Source: an uncultured bacterium (GTDB taxonomy: Bacteria; Bacteroidota; Bacteroidia; Chitinophagales; Chitinophagaceae). From it: DNA of 64,000 bases. The stretch spans positions 102,304-166,303 of the forward strand of contig CAIXLY010000003.1 in NCBI GenBank assembly GCA_903920455.1, written 5' to 3'. Below, one piece after another: positions 16,491 through 23,749 of the stretch (the first letter of the stretch is position 1; each line of letters opens with the position of its first letter). A model generated the notes under the pieces. The model searched no databases. It had not been told where the DNA came from and saw only the letters and a list, made by a program, of their open reading frames with translations. A program made the translations under genes and the position numbers.

Positions 16491-18314
16491 ATGAGAAGCC
16501 TTAGCGTCATATTTTCATACATCAAAAAGTATCCAAAACTTGTGTTTGGATACTTTTCATTAAATATTCTATCCGCACTCTTTTCAGTTGTGTCCCTGGC
16601 GATGTTGGCACCATTCCTTACGCTCATTTTCGGGCTACAACAGGCCGGCGCAATCCAACCATCAAGGTTTCGCTTGGGTCACTTGACCGACCTGCTTTAC
16701 TCCCAGCTGTCTCCACTCACCTCAGATGACAAAGGAAAAATCACAGCCTTAGCCATCATATGCATCATAGTAGTTACTGCTATTGTACTAAAGAACGTAT
16801 TTCTTTATTGCTCACTCTATCTGCTAACTCCAATCAGGAACAGCATCATCAACGACATGAGAACCGACATGTTCCAAAAAATTCTAGAACTCCCCGTTGG
16901 TTTTTTTAATGAGCAGAGAAAGGGAGATATCATGAGTCGCCTTACCAATGATCTACAAGATGTAGAATTCTCCACCATAAGCTTCCTTGAAAGTTTTTTC
17001 AGAGAGCCCATCTTAATTACTTTCTACCTCTTTGCCATGATCAGCTTAAGCCCTGAGCTTTCTCTTTTTCTTTTGTTGTTCCTGCCAATCGCGGGTCTTG
17101 TAATTGGAAGAATAGGAAGGTCATTGAAAAAAGTATCAACCGGAGTTCAGGAAAAACTTGGTGAGATCCTGAGTACCATTGAGGAAACGTTAGGTGGCAT
17201 CAGGGTCGTGAAGGCCTTCAATGCAGAACAACAACAGCTGGGAAGATTCGTCAAAGAAAATACAGAACTGTTTACAATAAAAAATCGTGCCATCAGAAGA
17301 CGCGACCTGGCTTCACCAGTTTCAGAAACACTAGGAATTGTGGCAGTTTGCGCTGTATTATACTATGGAGGAAGCTTGGTATTGAATCATAATTTTTCAT
17401 TGAGCGGTCCTGACTTCCTCACCTTTATTGCCATTTTCACCCAGGTCATTAACCCACTAAAAGCCTTTAGCACAGCATCTTACAACATTCAACGGGGTGC
17501 TGCCAGCATTGAAAGAATTCGACGTTTAATTACAGAGGAACAGACGATACAAGAAGATCCAAATCCAATTCATATCCATTCTTTCAATGATGAAATTGAA
17601 TTAAGAAATGTGGTCTTCGCTTATCCCGACAAAACAATACTCAACAAGATTAACCTCACCATTAAAAAAGGCCAAACGGTTGCGTTGGTCGGCTCTTCGG
17701 GTGCAGGAAAATCAACATTGGCAGACCTCATTCCAAGGTTTCATGATGCCAGTTCAGGTGAGGTACTTATAGACGGGATTGATATAAAAAAATACGCAAT
17801 CAAAGATCTCAGAAACCTAATGGGAATTGTAACCCAAGATCCTATCTTGTTTAATGAATCTGTCAAAGCCAATATAGCATTGGGCAATTTGTCGGCGTCT
17901 CCCGAGAGTATCATTGATGCTGCAAAGATTGCAAATGCACACAATTTTATCTTAAATAAAGAGGATGGATATGATACGCAGGTGGGTGACCGTGGGTCTA
18001 AACTAAGTGGCGGAGAAAGACAACGCATAACCATTGCTCGGGCTGTCTTAAAAAATCCTCCCATCCTCATTCTTGATGAGGCGACTTCATCACTGGATAC
18101 GGAAAGTGAGAAATGGGTTCAAGATGCCATCAATAATTTGATGAAGGACCGAACCAGCATTGTTATTGCACACAGACTTTCAACCGTAAGGCATGCAGAT
18201 GAAATCATCGTATTGCATGAAGGTAAAATTGCAGAGAGAGGCAAGCACGAGGACCTCATTCAACAAAACGGGATATACAATAAGTTAGTGACTATGCAGG
18301 AAGTTCGGGGATAA
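16491..18314 (+). CDS. msbA: MsbA-type ABC exporter (fused membrane and ATPase domains)
   Basis: 607 residues. The N-terminal type-I exporter membrane domain has six helices (about 15-320). The nucleotide-binding domain has Walker A GSSGAGKSTL near 401-410, the signature LSGGERQR near 505, Walker B ILILDEATS near 525 and the H-loop IAHRLSTVRHAD near 560. The architecture matches MsbA, which flips lipid A-core across the inner membrane in Gram-negatives. A multidrug exporter of the same family cannot be excluded. It is convergent with the dksA-like gene, 6 bases apart. Confidence 0.88.
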   Translation: MRSLSVIFSYIKKYPKLVFGYFSLNILSALFSVVSLAMLAPFLTLIFGLQQAGAIQPSRFRLGHLTDLLYSQLSPLTSDDKGKITALAIICIIVVTAIVLKNVFLYCSLYLLTPIRNSIINDMRTDMFQKILELPVGFFNEQRKGDIMSRLTNDLQDVEFSTISFLESFFREPILITFYLFAMISLSPELSLFLLLFLPIAGLVIGRIGRSLKKVSTGVQEKLGEILSTIEETLGGIRVVKAFNAEQQQLGRFVKENTELFTIKNRAIRRRDLASPVSETLGIVAVCAVLYYGGSLVLNHNFSLSGPDFLTFIAIFTQVINPLKAFSTASYNIQRGAASIERIRRLITEEQTIQEDPNPIHIHSFNDEIELRNVVFAYPDKTILNKINLTIKKGQTVALVGSSGAGKSTLADLIPRFHDASSGEVLIDGIDIKKYAIKDLRNLMGIVTQDPILFNESVKANIALGNLSASPESIIDAAKIANAHNFILNKEDGYDTQVGDRGSKLSGGERQRITIARAVLKNPPILILDEATSSLDTESEKWVQDAINNLMKDRTSIVIAHRLSTVRHADEIIVLHEGKIAERGKHEDLIQQNGIYNKLVTMQEVRG

Positions 18315-18320
18315 CCTAAA

Positions 18321-19496
18321 CTATGCGCCGCCGTTACCTGGTCTGTTCATGGTCGTTTTAGCTTCCATGCTCAAGGTTGCGTGTGGAACAGCTCGCAAAC
18401 GGGCCTTGTCAATCAGTTTTCCCGTTACCCTACAAATACCATAGGTCTTGTTCTCAATCCTCATCATGGCCTTCTCTAGCTTCTCAATGAAATCGATTTG
18501 TCTGCTTGCCATTTGGCTAAGCTGCTCACGTTCCATACTAAGGCTGCCATCTTCCATGGTCATGTATCGGCTATCAGAATCTTCTCCGCTCATGGCATCC
18601 TTCCTGGTAATAAGACCATTCAAGTAAGCAAGTTCTTGCTTGGCAGCATTGAGTTTATTTTGAATAAGTTCCTTGAATTCCAACAATTCAGGATCACTGT
18701 ACCGCTGAGTTGGACCAGTATTTTCAACTGCTGCCCTAGGATCTAGAACAGACTTTGTGAATTCCGGCTCATATTTCCTGGTTGTCTTTGCAATGATTTT
18801 AGGCATCGCAACAGGCTTTATATCTTTTTTGACCTCTTTTGCACGGAGCGCCTTGCGAATTTCAGTTGGACTGGCAGGCGGTTTACTTGTTTGAGCAAAC
18901 CTGATTTCAGGAGCTATCAGTGGTATTTTTTTACCCGCCTTATTGGTGCTTGTCTTCGGGGGGACCCCTTTCGAAGGTGCACCCTTCGATGGAACGCCTT
19001 TTGAAGGGACGGCCTTAACAGGAGCAGATTTTGCAACAGGAGTCTTTGCCTTAGGTTGCGGCTTTGCTGGTGCAGTAGGTTTTACTGATTTCTTAGGAGC
19101 AACTTTTGGGGTGGGTACAGTTTTTGTAGGCGCTTTTTTTGTTGGAGCAACTTTTGGAGCTACAACAGCCTTTTTTACAGGCGCCGCCTTCTTAGCAGGT
19201 GCTGCTTTTTTTACCGGAACTGGCTTTTTAGCTGCAACTGCCTTCTTAGCAGGTGCTGCCTTTTTTGCCGGAACTGATTTTTTAGATACTACCGCTTTCT
19301 TTACTGGTGCAGCCTTCTTAACCGGAACCACTTTTTTCACTGGAGCTGCTTTTTTTGCCAAAGGTTTTGGTTTTGAGTTTTTATTTACTGGTGATTTTGC
19401 TTTTGCCGCTTTTTTTACAGGAGCCGCTTTTTTTGCAGGCGCTGCTTTTTTTACTGGCTTAGAAGCTTTTTTGGGTGCTGTTTTTTTTGTTGCCAT
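18321..19496 (-). CDS. DksA/TraR-family regulator with a long histone-H1-like Lys/Ala/Pro N-terminal tail
   Basis: 391 residues. Residues 1 to about 190 are low-complexity, with about 18 KK doublets spaced by AAP, AVV, AAPV and similar units, then a short PSKG repeat; this resembles histone H1 tails. From about residue 266 a full-length (126-residue) DksA-like unit follows: a coiled coil (FKELIQNKLNAAKQELAYL through FIEKLEKAMMRIEN) and a terminal GICRVTGKLIDKARLRAVPH. Only one cysteine remains where canonical DksA has a CxxC...CxxC zinc finger. DksA binds the RNA polymerase secondary channel; the tail probably binds DNA or RNA. It starts 5 bases after ileS ends, so the two are probably co-transcribed. 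Confidence 0.85.
   Translation of the reverse strand: MATKKTAPKKASKPVKKAAPAKKAAPVKKAAKAKSPVNKNSKPKPLAKKAAPVKKVVPVKKAAPVKKAVVSKKSVPAKKAAPAKKAVAAKKPVPVKKAAPAKKAAPVKKAVVAPKVAPTKKAPTKTVPTPKVAPKKSVKPTAPAKPQPKAKTPVAKSAPVKAVPSKGVPSKGAPSKGVPPKTSTNKAGKKIPLIAPEIRFAQTSKPPASPTEIRKALRAKEVKKDIKPVAMPKIIAKTTRKYEPEFTKSVLDPRAAVENTGPTQRYSDPELLEFKELIQNKLNAAKQELAYLNGLITRKDAMSGEDSDSRYMTMEDGSLSMEREQLSQMASRQIDFIEKLEKAMMRIENKTYGICRVTGKLIDKARLRAVPHATLSMEAKTTMNRPGNGGA
18960..19490 (-). repeat. Coding tandem repeat encoding the Lys/Ala/Pro tail
   Basis: Degenerate 12-18 base units encoding KKAAP/KKAVV-type motifs run through the 5' half of the dksA-like gene. They are kept in frame and vary at third positions, so they are protein-level repeats rather than a CRISPR or a recent expansion. 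Such repeats often vary in length between strains. Confidence 0.7.
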
Positions 19497-19501
19497 AATC
19501 C

Positions 19502-22500
19502 TTACTCTTTTGTTATAAGATTGATCTTCAGTGTTTTACCATTAATCTCGGTATCAATCCCCTCAGATAATCCATGTTTCAGCAAGATGTGGTCAGCTAG
19601 AATTTCGGCGCAAATATATGGATTAAATTGTGTAAAAGCGGGGTCTAGCTCCGAATCAGACTGAATTTCAACAATTATCCTGTCTGTCAGTTCAAGGTTT
19701 AGGTCTTTTCGTATCTTCTGAATCCTGTTTACCAGCTCCCTGGCATTCCCCTCCATTTCGAGTTCAGGGGTCAAGGAGACGTCTAGTGCCACGGTAAGCA
19801 CCCCACGAGAAGCTACCATCCATCCCTGAACATCCTCACTTTGAACCTCTACTTCGTCTCTCAATATCTCAGCCAACTCCCCATCGATTAAGATCTCAAA
19901 CCGCCCCTTGGCCTCCAAGCTTCTTATCTGCTCCTGGGTCATTTCTGAGATCGCCGCGGCAGCAGCCTTCATTTTAGCACCAAGCTTTTTGCCAAGAACC
20001 ACAAAGTTGGCCTTGACCTTTTTTCTGATAAAATCATTGTCTGCAGGCAGATATTGCATCTCCTTAACATTTACCTCAGCCAAGATGAGGTCTTCTATCC
20101 ATTTTAATTGTGCCTCCATAGCAGGCCCAGTAATTGGAATGAGTATCTTTTGCAACGGTTGCCTAACCCTGATATTGACTTTTTTTCGAATGGAGAGCAC
20201 CAAAGAACAAAGTTCACGGGCTATAGACATCCGCTCCTCCAATTCAAGATCAATCCAGCCTTCTTGAGCCACTGGGAAATCAGTGTGATGCACAGACTCT
20301 GCTACTTCCTTACCAGCAACTGAATTAAGATTCCTGAAAATAGCATCGGTGAAAAACGGCGATATTGGTGCTGCGAGTTTCATCACAGTAACAAGGCAAG
20401 TATATAATGTTTGGTAAGCACTGATCTTATCGGTTTCATATTCACCTTTCCAGAACCGTCTTCTTGAAAGTCTTACATACCAGTTGCTGAGCAGCTCATC
20501 AACAAAATTATCAATAGCCCTACCAGCCATGGTTGGCTCGTAATCGTCCAGGTGCTTGCTCACTTCTTTGACAAGGCTTTGTAAACTTGATAAGATCCAG
20601 CGATCTATTTCAGGCCTTTCACTGAATGGAATATCAGCCTCTTTGTATGTGAATCCATCAACATTGGCGTACAACACAAAAAACTGGTAGCTGTTATAGA
20701 GCGTTCCGAAAAACTTGCGTTGGACTTCTTTTATTCCCTCAAGGTCAAATTTGAGGTTATCCCAAGGTGATGCGTTGGTGATGAGATACCACCTGGTGGC
20801 ATCAGCGCCGTAGGTATCAATGGTGCTAAAAGGATCCACAACATTACCCAGACGCTTGCTCATCTTGTTGCCATTCTTGTCTAACACCAATCCGTTTGAG
20901 ACTACTGTTTTGTATGCTACCTGATCAAAAAGCAACACGCCTAGCGCATGGAGTGTGTAAAACCAACCTCTTGTTTGGTCTACTCCCTCAGCTATAAAAT
21001 CTGCAGGAAATGCATTCCCTAAATCAATCATTTCCTTGTTCTCAAATGGATAATGCCACTGTGCATATGGCATAGCACCACTGTCAAACCACACATCTAC
21101 CAGATCTGGAACACGATGCATTGGCTTTCCTGAATCACTAACCAATACCACTTCGTCAACATAAGGCTTATGAAGATCCGCCAATCCTTTTTCAATGATG
21201 TCTTTATTCACTCCATTGCCTAACGCTGCGGCGGCTTTTTTTATTTCCTTATTGAGCTCATCAATAGATCCAATACAAAGCATTTCAGACCCGTCTTCTG
21301 TTTTCCAAATCGGCAGCGGTGTGCCCCAGAACCTACTTCTACTGAGGTTCCAGTCTACCATATTTTCCAACCAGTTTCCAAATCTTCCTTCGCCAGTAGA
21401 CTTTGGCTTCCATTGAATTTCCTTATTCAACTCAACCATTCTATCTTTTAATGCTGTGGTTTTGATGAACCAAGCATCAAGGGGATAGTAAAGAATTGGC
21501 TTATCCGTTCTCCAACAATGAGGATAACTGTGCTCGTATTTTTCTACTTTAAACGCCTTTCCATCCTTCTTCAACTGAATAGAGATGTCTACATTGACAT
21601 CAACATACTGTTCTTCATTCTTGTAATTCTTTACAAAACGATTGCTGAATTCACCAAGCCCATCAACAAATTTTCCCTCACGATCCACCAATGTCAGGAT
21701 GCCCAAACCGAATTTTTTTCCAACCTTATAATCATCCGCACCAAATGCAGGAGCAGTATGCACAATGCCTGTACCATCTTCTGTTGTAACAAAATCTCCA
21801 ACTACCACTTTGAAGGGATCTGCATCAGGAGTAGCTTCGCGAATCTGCAAAATGCCATTTGCTGCAAATGGCATGAGTTGGTCATAGTACAAACCTTCCA
21901 GCTCACTTCCCTTCAGTACACCCAACAAACGCCATGGAATCAGTTTATCCCCTGGGTTAAATTCTTCTAGAGCAATTTTGTTTGCCTCTTCTTTGAAATA
22001 CTTAGCCACCAATGCGGTTGCAAGAATTACGTGAATTGGATCTCCCGTATACGGATTGAAGCTCTCTATTACAGCATATTCAATGGAGGGGCCAACCGTA
22101 AGGCCTAGATTAGATGGCAATGTCCATGGTGTCGTTGTCCATGCCATAAAGCAAACAGGATGAGGTAATGCGACCAGTTCCCTGATTGCTGCAAAGCCCT
22201 TATGGGTAGTGTTTTTATCCGTATTGAGCTGGAATAATACAACAGCGGAGGTGTCTTTAACATCTTTGTAAGTACCTGGCTGATTGAGTTCATGAGAGCT
22301 CAATCCCGTTCCTGCTGCGGGTGAATAGGGTTGAATGCTAACACTCTGATAAAGCAGTCCTTTATCGTATAGTCTTTTTAAGCACCACCAAAGTGACTCG
22401 ATGTATTCGTTTTCAAAGGTGACATAAGGTTTTTTTAAATCTACCCAATAACCCATCTTTTGGGTAATCTCATCCCACTTGTCTTTATAACGCAACACAG

Positions 22501-22873
22501 CCTCACGGCATTTTTGATTGTACTCAGCAACTGATATTTTTTTGCCGATATCTTCTTTTGTGATGCCCAACTCCTTCTCAACCCCAAGCTCCACGGGAAG
22601 TCCATGGGTATCCCACCCTCCCTTACGCTTGACCTGAAAACCCTTCATGGTCTTATACCTGCATACAAGGTCCTTTAGTGTTCTAGAGATCACATGATGA
22701 ATCCCTGGCATTCCATTGGCACTTGGGGGGCCTTCAAAAAACACAAAAGGCGTTGCACCCTCTCTGTTTTGAATACTTCCCTCAAATGCACCCTCTGCTT
22801 CCCAAGTGGAAAGTATTTCACTTTCAAATGCCGGTAGGTTCAGTTGTTGATATTCTCTGTAAGTAGCCTTCAT
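19502..22873 (-). CDS. ileS: Isoleucine--tRNA ligase (long, eukaryote-like type)
   Basis: 1123 residues. IleRS charges tRNA-Ile and edits valine. The class-I HIGH-type motif is GIHH (57-60), following FEGPPSANGMP, and KMSKR lies near 668. RKGGWDTHGLPVELGVEKEL follows the HIGH region, and an editing (CP1) insertion and anticodon-binding domain follow. The length and motif context match the long IleRS class of Bacteroidota and eukaryotes, some of whose members resist mupirocin, rather than the roughly 940-residue E. coli type with a C-terminal zinc finger; none is seen here. It is the promoter-proximal gene of an ileS-dksA-like unit. Confidence 0.96.
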   Translation of the reverse strand: MKATYREYQQLNLPAFESEILSTWEAEGAFEGSIQNREGATPFVFFEGPPSANGMPGIHHVISRTLKDLVCRYKTMKGFQVKRKGGWDTHGLPVELGVEKELGITKEDIGKKISVAEYNQKCREAVLRYKDKWDEITQKMGYWVDLKKPYVTFENEYIESLWWCLKRLYDKGLLYQSVSIQPYSPAAGTGLSSHELNQPGTYKDVKDTSAVVLFQLNTDKNTTHKGFAAIRELVALPHPVCFMAWTTTPWTLPSNLGLTVGPSIEYAVIESFNPYTGDPIHVILATALVAKYFKEEANKIALEEFNPGDKLIPWRLLGVLKGSELEGLYYDQLMPFAANGILQIREATPDADPFKVVVGDFVTTEDGTGIVHTAPAFGADDYKVGKKFGLGILTLVDREGKFVDGLGEFSNRFVKNYKNEEQYVDVNVDISIQLKKDGKAFKVEKYEHSYPHCWRTDKPILYYPLDAWFIKTTALKDRMVELNKEIQWKPKSTGEGRFGNWLENMVDWNLSRSRFWGTPLPIWKTEDGSEMLCIGSIDELNKEIKKAAAALGNGVNKDIIEKGLADLHKPYVDEVVLVSDSGKPMHRVPDLVDVWFDSGAMPYAQWHYPFENKEMIDLGNAFPADFIAEGVDQTRGWFYTLHALGVLLFDQVAYKTVVSNGLVLDKNGNKMSKRLGNVVDPFSTIDTYGADATRWYLITNASPWDNLKFDLEGIKEVQRKFFGTLYNSYQFFVLYANVDGFTYKEADIPFSERPEIDRWILSSLQSLVKEVSKHLDDYEPTMAGRAIDNFVDELLSNWYVRLSRRRFWKGEYETDKISAYQTLYTCLVTVMKLAAPISPFFTDAIFRNLNSVAGKEVAESVHHTDFPVAQEGWIDLELEERMSIARELCSLVLSIRKKVNIRVRQPLQKILIPITGPAMEAQLKWIEDLILAEVNVKEMQYLPADNDFIRKKVKANFVVLGKKLGAKMKAAAAAISEMTQEQIRSLEAKGRFEILIDGELAEILRDEVEVQSEDVQGWMVASRGVLTVALDVSLTPELEMEGNARELVNRIQKIRKDLNLELTDRIIVEIQSDSELDPAFTQFNPYICAEILADHILLKHGLSEGIDTEINGKTLKINLITKE

Positions 22874-22890
22874 ACTGTTTTCAAAGGCTG

Positions 22891-22898
22891 CAAAGATA
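22891..22898 (-). promoter_or_regulatory. Promoter -7 box for ileS
   Basis: TATCTTTG on the minus strand matches TAnnTTTG, 17 bases before the ileS ATG. The 9-base repeat tract at 22903-22931 occupies the region where the -33 element would lie. Confidence 0.5.
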
Positions 22899-22902
22899 GA
22901 AG

Positions 22903-23040
22903 AAAGTTGAGAGAGTTGAGAAAGTTGAGTTGTGTAGCCGCATAGATGATTAGGCGTTATATTGTTGGGGCAATAAATCGCAGTTCGTCGCCTAGAGCCT
23001 CTTGTCTCAACTTTCTCAACCCTCTAAACTCTCTCAACTC
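22903..23040. repeat. Inverted repeat built of short GTTGAGA-type units between hmuY and ileS
   Basis: The left arm (22903-22931) is about three near-copies of a 9-mer, AGTTGAGAG/AGTTGAGAA. The right arm (23006-23040) is its inverse with one degenerate unit. GTTGAGAAAGTTGAG (22915-22929) pairs perfectly with 23006-23020, and AGTTGAGAGAG (22905-22915) pairs with 23029-23039. About 75 non-repetitive bases separate the arms. It could form a large hairpin at the end of the hmuY transcript, or be a small dispersed repeat. Confidence 0.6.
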
Positions 23041-23052
23041 CCTAAACCTGCA

Positions 23053-23733
23053 TTAAAGTACTGTATCGTCTACCAACTTCTTTGAGCCATCATCCTGGTA
23101 GGTATACCTAAACTTATAATAGCGCTGTTTGCTTATTTTATCATTGTCAGATGCTGCAGGATCTGGCGTAACGCCGCCTTTGTAGTAATTAAGAATTTCA
23201 ACGATTGCATATTTGCCACTGGCCGTTCTGATGACCAAAACCCTTCCAGGAATTGGAGTAATCAAGTTTTGCTGACCGTTATAGGTGTACCAGCCCTTAT
23301 TGCTTCCTGTGGTAATTGCCATCGTTGGGGAGTTATCAATTTTAAAAACAGAATCAGCAGGAACTGCAGTGAGGTCAGTGAAAATACCAGTGTATACAAA
23401 AGCCCCACCAGCGCCTGGGCCACTGGTTCCACCATTGGTGATAATGGTTGTTCCCCTGAAACCAAGATCCCATTTCAAAGTGTTTGAATCCGCTGAAGCA
23501 ATGATCGCATTATCTTCCAAACTATAGAAGGTGAACTTCCCAGCACCAGCAGGTTGACCATTTGATAAAACTGGTTGACCATCAACATACACAATCGTAT
23601 CTGCAGAAAGGTCATTCACTGTTACCTGATAAAGGGTGGATTCGTCCACTGGCGCATCATTTTTTTTACAAGATTGCAATAAAAAAAATGAGGCCAAAAC
23701 AACTCCGAAAATACGTACACTTTTCATGTTCAT
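23053..23733 (-). CDS. HmuY-family lipoprotein
   Basis: 226 residues with a lipoprotein signal peptide ending LLQSC (Cys22; a second possible start is Met3 at 23727). HmuY of Porphyromonas is a surface haemophore that passes haem to the TonB receptor HmuR. Here the mature part has the family-like beta-rich pattern (DLGFRGTTIITNGG, GRVLVIRTASGKYAIVEI, YYKFRYTYQDDG). It lies 16 bases downstream of a TonB-dependent receptor gene, in the same operon. Haem as the ligand is inferred from family and context; HmuY relatives can bind other ligands. Confidence 0.8.
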   Translation of the reverse strand: MNMKSVRIFGVVLASFFLLQSCKKNDAPVDESTLYQVTVNDLSADTIVYVDGQPVLSNGQPAGAGKFTFYSLEDNAIIASADSNTLKWDLGFRGTTIITNGGTSGPGAGGAFVYTGIFTDLTAVPADSVFKIDNSPTMAITTGSNKGWYTYNGQQNLITPIPGRVLVIRTASGKYAIVEILNYYKGGVTPDPAASDNDKISKQRYYKFRYTYQDDGSKKLVDDTVL

Positions 23734-23749
23734 TTTATTTATGATTGGT

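Noticed and set aside
19050-19490. Tandem DNA repeats that could be mistaken for a CRISPR array
   Set aside because: Units are degenerate, of varying length, in frame, without unique spacers, and encode the Lys/Ala/Pro tail.
18943-19518. A 191-residue plus-strand frame rich in A-F-x-x-G units, looking like a pentapeptide-repeat protein
   Set aside because: It is exactly antisense to the KKAAP repeats of the DksA-like gene; the pattern is produced by reading those codons backwards.
21518-21970. A 150-residue plus-strand open frame inside ileS
   Set aside because: Antisense to the IleRS editing-domain region; no independent support.
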